Part shown: positions 47,382-59,171 of the stretch, piece by piece
How the letters are laid out: the number at the start of each line of letters is the position of its first letter
Numbering within the stretch: the first letter of the stretch is position 1
Assembly: GCA_031213475.1 (NCBI GenBank)
Contig: JARUPZ010000025.1
Coordinates: 5,591,676 to 5,655,675 of the forward strand
DNA from: Nereocystis luetkeana
Taxonomy: Eukaryota > Sar > Phaeophyceae > Laminariales > Laminariaceae
Direction of reading: 5' to 3'
DNA: 64,000 nt
The notes under the pieces: generated by a model
Databases searched by the model: none
What the model saw: only the letters and a program-made list of their open reading frames with translations
What the model was told of the DNA's origin: nothing
Made by a program: the position numbers and the translations under genes

Positions 47382-49117
47382 CTACTCGGAGTCGTCGTCC
47401 TCCTCCGAGCTGGGCGTCCTCTTCTTCTTCTTCTTCTTCTTCTTCTTCTTCTTCTTCGATTTTCCACTGCTCGATGCTCCGGCTCCAGCTCCGGTTCCCG
47501 CTTCACGCCCGTCACGGATACGGGTCCAGCATTGGTCCATCGTTTGGCCGTTCTTGCTCCGGCACGGCGGGTATAAGCATACCCTGCCCGGTTGGTTGGA
47601 CGCCGGGGTGCGGTTACCCGCCGGTGAGCGACCCTTGGCCCGTTTCCCAGGAGTCCCACTTCCGGTACCCCCGCCGCCTTTTCCCCGGTTGCCACTCGTA
47701 CGGTTCTGGGCAGTCGGTTTCGAGGCGAGGCGATCAAGCGCACGGTGAGGCACTTGATGGTAGAGAGCGCTGACGTGCCCCCCGGCTAGGCCGGACGCTT
47801 CGTGCCGGCGAGCACGGTCAATGGCTTCTTTAAGCGAGGTCGCGGGCTTGTCAGTAAACTGAAGGCAACGGATATTGGGCGCTAGCCCCTGTTGCCGCAA
47901 AGCAACAGTCATCGCATTCCAAATGGTACGGTTGTCGTCAACGCGGTCGACGGCAGCTTGGAACTGGGATAAAATTGTGCGAAACCTCATTGCCTACGCG
48001 GAAACAGTTTCCGCGCTCTTCTGTGAAAAAGATGCAATCTGCCTGGCGCATTCATCAATAGAATTCGCTGGCATCAGAAGATCGAGCAACGCCCGGGTCA
48101 TTTCCTGCCATGTGGCAGGTGCGGTAAATGACCCCGGTGTTTCAGGCTCAGACGACACGGTAGCGGTGCTTGTGTCTATCTGACCCGTGACCAACTGCTG
48201 TATTAGGGTTAGACAATGACCTTCCCCCAACAAAGCAATGTGCTCAAGTGCCACTCTGTCTCCGAACTCTTCATTGTTCGGACGCACACGTTTCGCTTTC
48301 AGGCCAACAATGACCCGAAAGTGACTGAGGATCTCTGGGACATTTTGGTCGCTAGATCCAGTCAAACGCGGCACCCCACGCAAGTCAGCTGCAGTGACGG
48401 CAACAGCTGCAACATCTACGAGCAGTGGGCGGGTGGCTGACAAACTCAACGATGAATTTATCTGGGTTGCTGACGGCAGCAGGGTTTGAGGGGCAGACGA
48501 TGGTTGCACTCCTCTTACGCTCTGAACAGCAGCACAAGTTGCTGATTCAGTGGCGGTCGACAAGGTATTGTCTACGGCAAGCGACGAAGCCGGAACAGAA
48601 ACATCTGCAGGAGAGGTACTCGACGACATTGACATATCCTCAGAGGTGGTAGGCGTAGGCAACACGGGACCTATTTCACTCACCATAGCGGCCTCGTGGA
48701 CCGCCGCCGCCTCATGCCTGCTTATAGTCAGCGCCACCGCAGCCGAGGCTGCCGACAACGGCGCCTGCGGCCTGTTCTCACGGATGGCCCGGATGTTTGC
48801 TTTGGTCTCTTCCTCCCACAGAAGAAGAGCGAGGGCACCCGAAGTCAGTGGTCCAAAAGAATTATCCGGTTGCGTGGCTTCCTCGCTCGACGACGACGAG
48901 GACGATGAGGACCGAGGAGGCGACTCCCGGTCAGCGCGAAGCGACGGTGACGCATCGCGCTTGTTGTTGCTGTTGACGTGTTGGGAGGTGGACCTCCCTT
49001 CTCCGTCGGACGTGGACGGGGAGTCGGGGGCTCGAAGTCGACCTCCTCCGTTGGCTGGGTTGTCGGCGAGGCCGGTTCAGGAGGTGGTCCTCCCGCCGCT
49101 TTTTTTTTCTTGGGCAT
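47382..49117 (-). pseudogene. gag: E2 Gag (one frame break, one internal stop)
   Basis: Starts at ATG 49117 (MPKKKKAAGGPPPEPASPTT). A frame change between about 49090 and 49000 leads into a Ser-rich acidic stretch, the LLLWEEETKANIRAIRENR helix and the capsid-like region 48758-47997. It continues in frame past a TAG at 47994-47996 to 47385. The C-terminal part has CLYPPCRSKNGQTMDQCW, a knuckle-like motif with Gln where His is usual, and a poly-Lys run from (GAA/AAG)n at 47417-47457, ending EEDDDSE. The final TAG (47382-47384) is in the same frame as the protease that follows. Confidence 0.75.
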
Positions 49118-49164
49118 GGTCCAAACCCCAACACTAATAGAAAAACCTTCCTGCAGGCTCAAGC

Positions 49165-49180
49165 CTCACAGTCGACGCCA
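49165..49180 (-). promoter_or_regulatory. Primer-binding site of E2
   Basis: One T after the 5' LTR, the minus strand reads TGGCGTCGACTGTGAG, which would pair with a tRNA 3' end ending CGACGCCA. Source tRNA unknown. Confidence 0.6.
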
Positions 49181-49181
49181 A

Positions 49182-49514
49182 TGTGAGATGGGTGTATCTC
49201 AGGTGCGACCTGGGTCTGCAGCAAGCTCCTCTTTCGTGTAGGGCGTAGCGTTGAGGACACGCCAGGTATAGGTGATGCTTGGCACGGGGAGCCAAGCAGA
49301 AGTGTCATGCGAAGCATGACACGAGTCATCTGCAATTACTTGGTGGTAGAGACAGGAAATGCCCCGCCTCAACTACCATCAGATCTACGAAGATCTGTGA
49401 CCACCTTTAGTACAAGAGTCAATATCCACGATAGCGGACGAACCCCTTTGGTCCATGCACGATCTTGCATGACAAGTAAATACTTCTGACGGTAGAGTCG
49501 ACCTAGTACTCACA
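49182..49514 (-). repeat. 5' LTR of E2
   Basis: 333 bp, TGTGAG...CTCACA, partner of 40318-40654. Confidence 0.85.
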
Positions 49515-49664
49515 TCAATACAGGTATAAACTTGCTGGCTCTGAACGGTAGCTGTGAGGGCGTTTCAGTAGCCTTTCGCAAGAGTGTCAACCATGATTCG
49601 CGAGAGCTTTGAACGTTTCGCGAGAAGACGTTTTTTTTTTTTTTTTCGGGAATAGTTTTAACAG

Positions 49665-50253
49665 GACTGCCAGTTTTCTGGCCCATGGAACGTTGATCTC
49701 AGTTGCCTTGGCGTGAAAAGACCGGCTATGAGACGGCATACGACGTGGATCATTGATTTGTTTGCGTCCGCGGACACATGTAGACAACATACGACGCGCG
49801 TCACGCTCGTGCTGCCTCTTCCAATACCGCTGGGGCTCCTGCTGGCATTGCTCGTGCTCGTGCCGCTCTCGCTTGTGCCGCTCCTGGTGGTGCTGCGTTT
49901 GCTTTCGCTGCTTCTGTTGGTACTGGGTGCTCCTCCCAGTAGTGATGTTACTGCCTGGATGACGGCATCGCCTGCTCCTGGTGGTGCTGCTTCCATCCAG
50001 TGGGCAGCACTTTATCCTGCTGCCGCTATTCAAGGTGCTGCCTTTAGTACACCTACGAAAACTCCCCAAGGCTCCTCTGCCTCTCCCTCTTCCGGCGGGT
50101 ATTGCAAGCCCGTTTCGAACAGGCCTATCGACGTCTGCACCGTGTCCTTCACGCTGGAGACAGGAGGTGGCGGTGAGTTGTGCTTCGTGCTTTTCTGTTG
50201 GTGTTGTTGTTGTTTGCTCGCTATGTCTACCGCCGCAGCTGCTGTTGTTGTGG

Positions 50254-50329
<76 letters not shown>

Positions 50330-53300
50330 GGTTGTTGTTGTTCTTGTTCTTGTTGTTCTTGTTGTTGTTGTTGTTGTCGTTGTTGTTTGTTTGTCCACCG
50401 TGTCTACCGTCGCGGCTGCTGTTATTGAGTTTTTTCGAAACTACTTGTCATTATTGTTCGAACATCACTTGTTGGCGTAGCCCTTTCTTGCAGCTACTGC
50501 TGCCGCTGCTCCTTTTTCTTGCTGTTGTAACCCCGCGCGCCTACCGTCCCTGATGTTGCTTTTCTCCTTTCAGGTTGGTTAATGTAGTCGTCGTTCGCGT
50601 TGTTGCTGTTGTAGGAAGCTTTGGGTCAGTGTCTACCGTCGCTGCTGCTGCTGTTGTGTATCCTGTTGTTGTTGACGTTGTTGTTCGCGCACGTTGTCGA
50701 CCTCCAGCACTGAATCTACATTCAAGACGTTTGCCCATTGTTTTTTATACGAGCTCACACCGATATAGGGGTATAGTATGCGTATGCGCTGCTGCTGCCG
50801 TTGTTCTGTACAGCCTGCGTTCTACTTTTGCTGTTGTTGCTGTTTTTTAGCTGGTATGTTGTTGGTGGAGGTGTTATTGCTGTTCCCGCACGAAGTCGAC
50901 CTTCAGAACTAAATCCAATTCAGAAAGCGTACTTTCCAAGCGAAACTTCCAGAATGAATTCCATTTGTTTATGCGCTACTGCGACCACTGCCGTTTGCTT
51001 CTGGGCTGCTTCTGCCACTGCTACTGCCGTTGTTGTTTACAGCCTGCGTCCGCTTCCGCAACAGTGCCTACCGCCGCTACCACTATTTTTGTTTCTGCTT
51101 CTATTATTGGTGTTCTTGCTGTTCCCGCGACTCCTGTGGTTGTTGAGTTTTTTCCTCACTTGACATCTTTATTTGTGATACGAAACACGACTTGGTGGCG
51201 CACCACACTGCTGCTGCTGCTGCAGCTTTTTTTCCTGCTACTGTAACGCCGCGGGTCTACCACCCCTGATGCTGCACTTGTTGTTTATGTAGTCGTCGTC
51301 GTCGTGTTGCTGTAGTAGGCGTCTCCCGCCGCCGCACTGTTGTTATTTATGCTGTTGTTGTTGGCGCTGCTGCTGTTCCCGCACGGGAGAGCACAACTTG
51401 GTGACGCAGCCCACTGCTGCTGCTGCTGCTTCTGGTGCTGCTGCTGTTGCCGCTGTTGCAGTTGCTCCTTTTCCTGCTGCTGTGACCCCGCGCGCCTATC
51501 ATCCCTGATGTTGATTTTGTCGTGTACGCAGTCGTCGTTCGCGTTGTTGCTGTTGTAGGCAGCTTTGAGTCAGTGGCTGTCGCCGCTGCTGCAGCTGTTG
51601 TCTTTGTTCTAGTGGTTGGCGTTGTTGCTGTTCCCGCATGCCGTCGACCTTCATCACCAAATACAAGACACAAATACATACCGGGTACCAATTAATAATG
51701 TAGTTTCGTTTTTGTTTTGTACACGCTGTAACCATTTTTTATAGGCCATTCTTTTTGTTGGTACGAGCTCACCGAAACAGGGGTGTAGTACGTGTACTGC
51801 CCTTTGTATATGCGCTGCTGCTGCCGTTGTTGTTCGTTTTCCACACGATAACCAGGTTTATTTTTCCGAACAGTTGCCGTTGTTTTTTACAGCCTTCGTT
51901 TCATTCCACACCGAGACAGTTGTCTACCGCCGCTGCTGCTGTTGTTGTTGATGCATGACAACAGACAAGCGTTGAGTATACCCGCACGTTCTTTTTGTTT
52001 ATGATACGAGCACTGCCTCTATAACTACCACTACTTACGTTTGCCACCGCCATTGCCGTTGTTCTTGTTGTTAACCGCTACCACTGTTATTGTTTCTGCT
52101 GCTGTGATTGGTGTTCTTGCTGTTCCCGCGGCTTGCTGTTGTTGTTGAGTTTTTTCCTCACTTGACATCTTTATTTGTGATACGAAACACGACTTGGTGG
52201 CGCACCACACTGCTGCTGCTGCTGCTGCTGGTTTTTTCCCTGCTATTGTAACGCCGCGGGTCTACCACCCCTGATGCTGCACTTGTTGTTTATGTAGTCG
52301 TCGTCGTCGTGTTGCTGTAGTAGGCGTCTCCCGCCGCCGCACTGTTGTTATTTATGCTGTTGTTGTTGGCGCTGCTACTGTTCCCGCACGGGAGAGCACA
52401 ACTTGGTGACGCAGCCCACTGCTGCTGCTGCTGCTTCTGGTGTGCTGCTGTTGCCGCTGTTGCAGTTGCTCCTTTTCCTGCTGCTGTGACCCCGCGCGCC
52501 TATCATCCCTGATGATGATTTTGTCGTGTACGCAGTCGTCGTTCGCGTTGTTGCTGTTGTAGGCAGCTTTGAGTCAGTGGCTGTCGCCGCTGCTGCAGCT
52601 GTTGTCTTTGTTCTAGTGGTTGGCGTTGTTGCTGTTCCCGCATGCCGTCGACCTTCATCACCAAATACAAGACACAAATACATACCGGGTACCAATTAAT
52701 AATGTAGTTTCGTTTTTGATTTGTACACGCTGTAACCATTTTTTATAGGCCATTCTTTTTGTTGGTACGAGCTCACCGAAACAGGGGTGTAGTACGTGTA
52801 CTGCCCTTTGTATATGCGCTGCTGCTGCCGTTGTTGTTCGTTTTCCACACGATAACCAGGTTTATTTTTCCGAACAGTTGCCGTTGTTTTTTACAGCCTT
52901 CGTTTCATTCCACACCGAGACAGTTGTCTACCGCCGCTGCTGCTGTTGTTGTTGATGCATGACAACAGACAAGCGTTGAGTATACCCGCACGTTCTTTTT
53001 GTTTATGATACGAGCACTGCCTCTATAACTACCACTACTTACGTTTGCCACCGCCATTGCCGTTGTTCTTGTTGTTAACCGCTACCACTGTTATTGTTTC
53101 TGCTGCTGTGATTGGTGTTCTTGCTGTTCCCGCGGCTTGCTGTTGTTGTTGAGTTTTTTCCTCACTTGACATCTTTATTTGTGATACGAAACACGACTTG
53201 GTGGCGCACCACACTGCTGCTGCTGCTGCTGCTGGTTTTTTCCCTGCTACTGTAACGCCGCGGGTCTACCACCCCTGATGCTGCACTTGTTGTTTATGTA

Positions 53301-54809
53301 GTCGTCGTCGTCGTCGTGTTGCTGTAGTAGGCGTCTCCCGCCGCCGCACTGTTGTTATTTATGCTGTTGTTGTTGGCGCTGCTGCTGTTCCCGCACGGGA
53401 GAGCACAACTTGGTGACGCAGCCCACTGCTGCTGCTGCTGCTTCTGGTGTGCTGCTGTTGCCGCTGTTGCAGTTGCTCCTTTTCCTGCTGCTGTGACCCC
53501 GCGCGCCTATCATCCCTGATGATGATTTTGTCGTGTACGCAGTCGTCGTTCGCGTTGTTGCTGTTGTAGGCAGCTTTGAGTCAGTGGCTGTCGCCGCTGC
53601 TGCAGCTGTTGTCTTTGTTGTAGTGGTTGGCGTTGTTGCTGTTCCCGCATGCCGTCGACCTTCATCACCAAATACAAGACACAAATACATACCGGGTACC
53701 AATTAATAATGTAGTTTCGTTTTTGTTTTGTACACGCTGTAACCATTTTTTATAGGCCATTCTTTTTGTTGGTACGAGCTCACCGAAACAGGGGTGTAGT
53801 ACGTGTACTGCCCTTTGTATATGCGCTGCTGCTGCCGTTGTTGTTTGTTTTCCACACGATAACCGGGTTTATTTTTCCGAACAGTTACCGTTGTTGTTTA
53901 CAGCCTTCGTTTCGTTCCACACCGAGACAGTTGTCTACCGCCGCTGCTGCTGTTGTTGTTGATGCATGATAACAGACAAGCGTTGAGTATACCCGCACGT
54001 TCTATTTGTTTATGATACGAGCACTGCCTCTATAACTACCACTACTTACGTTTGCCACCGCCATTGCCTTTGTTCTTGTTGTCGTCCCTTCTCTCCAATT
54101 ACTATTTACCTTGCATGTTTTCTCCCTGTACAGCGCACGCCAACGCCCATTTTTGGAACTGTCTTAAGGGCGTCGTCTCGGGCGGCCCCGTCGACTCTGC
54201 CGTCGCCGTCTCTGCCACGAAAAAAGACGTAAGCTTTTGCCAAGATCATTCATCGCATCCCATTCCTATTTACGTTTCGTGCTTCCTGCCTCTACGGCGC
54301 ATGCCAACGCGTATTTTCTAAACTGTTTTTATAGTCTTCGTCAGCCAAACTCATACCAACTGAATTTTTTGTATTGAACACGTACCTGGGATTTTTTTTA
54401 ATTATTTTTCGACATTATTTGTTTCGCGCAAATTTTCAATCTTCGATATTTTCCTGTGTTTGTTTTTCCAAATATTGGAATGTTGACGAACTCAATATTT
54501 TTGTTTTTTTTTGAGAATTTCACGAATAGTGACAGAACGCCTCCGTATATTGATACATATCTCCAGTTATTTCCAAAAATTTGGAAATAATGGAAAAACG
54601 CTCTCCGAAAGAATGAACCTTACATGTCTCTTTTGTGCTGTCGGTGTGTTGTCTATGATTTATTTTTGCAGGTCAGGAAGGGTTGTGTCTACTGCAAAGG
54701 AACTATCAAGGACAACGACATTTTTATCGGCCTGTGCAAGCCCCCACTGCACTTCTCGTGCTTCCAGCGCTCCCGGAAGCTCTTCATCGCCCACGTGGAT
54801 CAGGTTTAG
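49665..54809 (+). CDS. Cys-rich (PARP-finger-like) gene family, copy 3, three exons
   Basis: Exon A 49665-50172 (acceptor TTTTAACAG, donor GTGAGT), exon B 54134-54228 (acceptor CTGTACAG, donor GTAAGC), exon C 54672-54809 (acceptor TTTTTGCAG, stop TAG 54807-54809). Phases agree: exon A leaves one base that joins CG of exon B, and B to C is phase 0. Product from exon A: DCQFSGPWNVDLSC, a Leu-rich hydrophobic segment (about residues 48-85) that could span a membrane, an Ala/Pro/Ser linker, NRPIDVCTVSFTLE; exon B AHANAHFWNCLKG; exon C CVYCKGTI...LHFSCF. The C-x2-C...H-x2-C-F pattern resembles a PARP-type zinc finger with a short middle. Relative to copy 1 a 53-codon net deletion removes VLHCAVKC...CEFCA. 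Upstream exons are probable (conserved MIRESFERFA-like stretch at about 49592-49625). Function unknown. Splice phases argue for a real gene; the hydrophobic and Ala-rich stretches argue caution. Confidence 0.5.
50173..54133 (+). repeat. Intron A of copy 3, built of about 1-kb tandem repeats and triplet runs
   Basis: A (GTT)n run at about 50240-50395 is followed by modules rich in CTG/TTG. A unit of about 1,005 bp repeats in tandem: the landmark GCGCGCCTATCATCCCTGATG is near 51491, 52496 and 53502. Inside the unit, shorter related modules begin with TACGAGCTCACCGAAACAGG or contain CCCGCATGCCGTCGACCTTC. ORF-like stretches of poly-Cys, poly-Val or poly-Thr here are translation of triplet repeats. 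Confidence 0.85.
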
Positions 54810-55570
54810 GGCGAACGCCTCGCCAAGTTCGGGGAAAAGGCTCGTGTGGAGCTGGAGAAGAGCGCCAACAAGCGGGAAGGCTGTGTCGGTCGATCTCCTC
54901 TGTTCGAACTCGGAATATATCTTCGCACTTTAATATTATGTTCTCGTGTCTATCATGAATTCCGGTAGAGCACCGTACAGAGGTGATTGCCTTTGGTCTG
55001 CGCCTGGGGTCTGAGTATAGAGGTGTTCGCGGGCGTTTCGTTCCAGCGTGCGCCTGCGTCTGTAATATTTGAATACTTTCAGCAAACATCCCTTGTGCGT
55101 GTACTTGCACGTCTGCCAGCGGGCGCTTTGAATTCGAGCGTGGGGAGCGGACTGGTTCATTCTTTGTCGGCGGGGTTTTCTTCACGTAAGAAGAGGGTCA
55201 TGTTTTGCATCGCCTTCATCAAGCTAGTGCCTTGGCGAGTACCAAGGTCTAACTGATTTCTCTGCATTTCCTTTGGGTGCTGTGGACAGCGAAGGGTTCT
55301 GTTTTTTGCGATCTACCTTGGATGTTTGCCAGGGTGCTGATTCCGTGGATAGTAGTCACATTCCCGTTTGCGAGGGAGTTTCTGCTGCTCCTCGCTTCGC
55401 CTCGATTTGTTTGCGTTTCACGCCGGCCCCGGGCCCACTGCTACGCTTCGTTGAAGGCGTTTTTTCTTGAGAAATTTATGTCGTAGTTGGCTTGGTCGTC
55501 CGCCAAAGGTTTCGTACGTTGTTGAACCGTTAGGTTTCGCAGGACATTTTTTTACTGGCGTCCTTGTCCA
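54810..55570 (+). other. Tail of Cys-rich family copy 3
   Basis: Continues in the exon C frame after TAG for about 35 codons with similarity to copy 2, then only DNA-level similarity to 39470-40000. Confidence 0.4.
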
Positions 55571-57085
55571 ATCGCGCAATTCCAAGCGCGCCTCTCCCCT
55601 CCTTGCGTAGGTACGATTAAAACAGCCGCAATCGCCATGGGCTGCCTTGTTCTGTGTTCTCCGGTGCAATTCGCATTCACCATGTCACTCGATCGGGCTA
55701 TGCCGACATCATGTTACGTAGAGTCGTGTGGTACCTGGAAAATGGACGCGGACAGAATCGCTTTCGCGTCTCTTTATGTTTGTCTGACTGTCCGCCTCTG
55801 TCTCTCTGCCCCTGTGGCACCATGAATCGCGTCTTATCATAAACGTGATTCGGTTGGTGCCGAAACATGCATGCTGCTCATAACAATAGTCAACACACTA
55901 CGGACGTCGAGGTAAGCTAAAAGCTAAGCCCGGTCATCAATCCCATGGTCTATGCGTCTAGCTCTCATCGTGGCGACGTTGCGATATCGGATGTGAATAC
56001 GAGGAGCAGCTGCCTCCACCAGACGCCCCTGAGACAAATAAGGGTAATCCCAAAGTATACATGTCGTGGCGCAGCTCTCAGGTACATGATCGATAACTTA
56101 GCGTCAGCTCAAGAACATTCTGGGCACTATGGTGCCCGTTTGCCGTACTCAGATATTGATACCAGGTATAATGTTATGTACATATTGTATTTCGGCTTTG
56201 CTAACAGAGGCGATCTCCTGGTGGGCGTTGTTAAGGTAGGCTGGTGCCTCAACCAATTCATGCATAATGTGGATGAAGAAACGTCCGAGGCGAACAAATC
56301 AACCCGGCGTGTACCCCTGACACTCGGACAGGGATGTTCCCGTCAACGACCCCATATCGACGTTTGGTTTCCAGTTGTTTGTCGCGGTAGAGTGCTAGCG
56401 TTTGGAAATGACCGGCAAACTGCAGCTAGCTGAGCACCAGCTCATTGTGGGCCACTTACACACATTCTTCTACAATTGGATGCCCACAAGGAACTAGTCT
56501 CATATCGAGCCTGTATGGATAACCACTCGTCGTAGTCAATCATATTATCCACGCCAGTCGCGAAGGTCCTATGTCATGGTGAAACCGTTAAAAAGTCTAG
56601 AGTGAAGTCCTTCACGAGCAACTGTGGATTCGCACAAACCGAAGGCCAAAGTAAGAAGCAAACAGAGGGGGTGGTAAGTCTAGGGAGTTCCTTTTGATTA
56701 TGTTTGTGCTAAGACGAGCTTCGCGACAAGCCTTCAATCGGAAACTTCAGGCCAGGAAGATCGTCAGCAGAGGCAAGAAAACGAAACTGGTCTGCAGCAA
56801 AGGAAGCATATCGACGGGGGCGTTAACACGAATGGTATCGCCATTATGATTCCGGCCTGTCCTGCTGGTCATCTGAACAACTTGAGCACACAGAACGAGA
56901 CAAATACGAGCCAAGCCATTATTTTATCCGGAAATGACAAGTACAGGAACTCTGTGCGGTTGCACCTGGTGAGCTTCAAATAGACGAAGCAAGCACCACT
57001 AACGAAATACTGTAGTAGATCTCAAGAGCCCTGAAGTTAGGCCCATAATTTATACCTACGCCGAAATACTTCCTGACCGCAACAC
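55571..57085. other. Largely featureless stretch
   Basis: The longest ORF (55945-56433, +, 162 codons) has no recognisable motif and could be chance. No repeat shared with the rest of the window was noticed. Confidence 0.35.
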
Positions 57086-57219
57086 CTGGGAAATCACAGG
57101 TCCCAGCACGACGCCGACATCTTTGGATATCAAACAGTTGCGACTGCGGGTCGGCTCTGCCATCTGACCCGACGGCCACCCCGTCCATGTAGGCGAACCC
57201 GGCATCATGGTCAAGTTGT
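57086..57219 (-). CDS. Candidate internal exon (unrecognised gene)
   Basis: Minus strand: acceptor CTGACCCCGCAG before 57219, 134 nt open with HDAGFAYMDGVAVGSDGRAD and SQLFDIQ, then donor CCCAG-GTGTTG after 57086. Composition is protein-like and GC-rich at third positions. No family recognised. The plus strand over the same DNA also has short open stretches. Confidence 0.25.
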
Positions 57220-58188
57220 CTGCGGGGTCAGTGCAGGTGAGAATTTCCAAGGAAGGGGTTATCGAATGTGAAACAAATTGTGTTGGGGGTAGTGGCAATG
57301 TTTTTTTCAAGCTCCTAAATATCAGCACATATATTCCAAAGAGAGTATCTACACCAGTCTTTAGTCCCCGAAAGATTCATCGCTCTACTCCTACAAAATC
57401 AACACAACACCGCGATGTATGATCGGAACCGTCCTGTACGCAAACAGTAAACCCCCAGATTGAACGGGGTGGCGTAGCAGGAATAACGATGTTACCTGCT
57501 GCGGCGAACGTAGTCTGGTTGTCTCCGTACTTGGAAAAATGTACTTTTCTCGTCACGGCCTTCCCAGTACTGCTCCGCCAGTTGGGCAGCCTACGGACGT
57601 TGCCGGCAAACCTTTCGTTGTTTCGATTCTAGCACGGGTTTCGAGGGCGGGAAATAATTGTGTTCGTAAACGGCGATTTCCAGAGAAAGGATCGTTCGGA
57701 GAAGGAAACGTGTCGGTCTGCGCCAATCGAAGTAGAACGTCATTTCCGAAGTAAATTTTGCGGGAGAACACTCTCGGCTTGCAGCGGGAAGCTGGTACGA
57801 TTGCGTCATCGCGTACTGGCCAACAATGTGTATGTTCAAGTCTTCACCTGAATTTCGTCATAACGGAGATAGAGTTATATCTACCTTGCAAATCGCAACC
57901 GTCCATGTCTCCGACTGGTCCCTCCCTACGAGGAGCAACTGGTTGTTTTGAGACTTCACATGTGAAGAGCTTCATACACCACCAAACCGACTGGGATGAA
58001 AAGTCAAGCTAAACCCGACAAGCAATTCGCCACCTACCGCTGGTACGTGTCTCAAATCGATCGGCAGCACACAATTGATGCAGGGCATAGTTTAATCGTT
58101 GAGGAGATTCATCAGATATATATGAAGAAATCTGGCAGAACGGGGTGCCCCTATCAAACACAGAACGCTATCTTACCAGGTCTTCAGA

Positions 58189-58551
58189 ATGTGTAGCCGG
58201 TGCACTTGCCACGTTTATAGCGGAGTTGGTGTTCGGGAACCCAGCGACGAACATGGAGGCAAAGAGGCAAAGGGGTTTGCAGCGGATGAAAACGAAGCAT
58301 GTTGTTCCACCGACAAGCGTGTTTCCATCGCAGCCATAGCCGAGGTCGTGGCCAACCCTGGTCCATTTCGGACGACGATGATCGGCATTGTGGACCCCGG
58401 CGCACCAATCACACATTATGCCGACCCAGAGTGTGCACGAAAATTGTTAAAGGACGCGCATGCGTTTTCCACGAGGTTTGGTAGTGAATGTGCCAAGCGT
58501 GAAATCAGCCGAAACAGGAGCACGAATGGAGAAGGGAAGACGGAGAGTTGA
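58189..58551 (+). CDS. Unassigned ORF, 120 codons
   Basis: Open frame with a non-repetitive peptide (for example VSIAAIAEVVANPGPFRTTM, ECARKLLKDAHAFSTRF). No start context, splice sites or family support it strongly. The minus strand has competing open frames. Confidence 0.2.
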   Translation: MCSRCTCHVYSGVGVREPSDEHGGKEAKGFAADENEACCSTDKRVSIAAIAEVVANPGPFRTTMIGIVDPGAPITHYADPECARKLLKDAHAFSTRFGSECAKREISRNRSTNGEGKTES

Positions 58552-59025
58552 GCAAAGGTGGTGGATGGGGAAACACCCTAGTTAGAGGTACAGATTTATA
58601 CATCTTGAGGAACAAACAACTCACCTGTCCCGAGCAAGCAATCATTAACACCCTTGAGTGCTGAAAAACATACGGGCTGTAGCACAGAGTCTTGTTGCCT
58701 TTCTAAGCATGTATCAGGAACATTGTTAAGCACGCCACCTGCACCGTTTGACTGCATCATCCTTTCTTCGCCTGAGTCGGTAGGTCTACTAGATGTGCCG
58801 CGAAATACGTATCGCCTACATTGCTTCCTACGAAATATCGTGCTAAATAGACCGCGGGGAAGACACCAACGATCGGCCGTCGCATCCGTTGGAAATCGCG
58901 TCAACACGAGCAGAGAGGGTCGTGTCTAATTGCAAAAACGAAATTCAGCTGAAATCGATGGCATGCAGTGATCGTGCGACTGGCCCACATTCAACGGGGC
59001 TACAATCCAAAACCACTCACAGTAC

Positions 59026-59171
59026 CTGGCTGGTCCGGCCATGTCAACGGCGATACCCCCGATGGGTTGGATCAGGAACACGTTTTCGTCCCTTGCCGGC
59101 AACTGCTCGCACTTGTCAGAATTACCTTCGGCGATGTACTCAACGCTGGCGTCAAACGATTCGGGGCCGAC
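59026..59171 (-). CDS. Candidate internal exon (unrecognised gene)
   Basis: Minus strand: acceptor TACGCTATATTCCAG before 59171, 146 nt open, donor GCCAG-GTACTG after 59026. The peptide includes VGPESFDASVEYIAEGNSDK and FLIQPIGGIAVDMAGPA, with C/G-rich third positions like those of the bromoperoxidase exons. No family recognised. A 36-nt stretch at 58625-58660, flanked by GTTTTTCAG and CAG-GTGAGT on the same strand, could be a further exon but does not join this one in phase directly. Confidence 0.35.

Larger units (their letters stand above)
40318..49514 (-). mobile_element. Ty3/Gypsy-like LTR retrotransposon E2, decayed
   Basis: 9,197 bp on the minus strand: 5' LTR, primer-binding site, gag, protease, RT, RNase H, integrase, a 2.4-kb 3' region and 3' LTR. 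The LTRs differ at about six positions and a TATA indel (about 98 percent identity by eye). The ORFs carry at least five frame changes and four in-frame stops. It is unrelated to E1 in LTR and protein detail (YMDD, DTASD). Confidence 0.9.
40314..49518. other. 4-bp target-site duplication of E2 (TCAA)
   Basis: TCAA at 40314-40317 and 49515-49518, directly outside the two LTRs. Confidence 0.75.

Noticed and set aside
50180..50480. Long ORFs of poly-Cys, poly-Val, poly-Leu and poly-Thr on both strands
   Set aside because: They are six-frame translations of the (GTT/CAA)n and CTG repeats in the intron. All frames stay open because the triplets lack stops.
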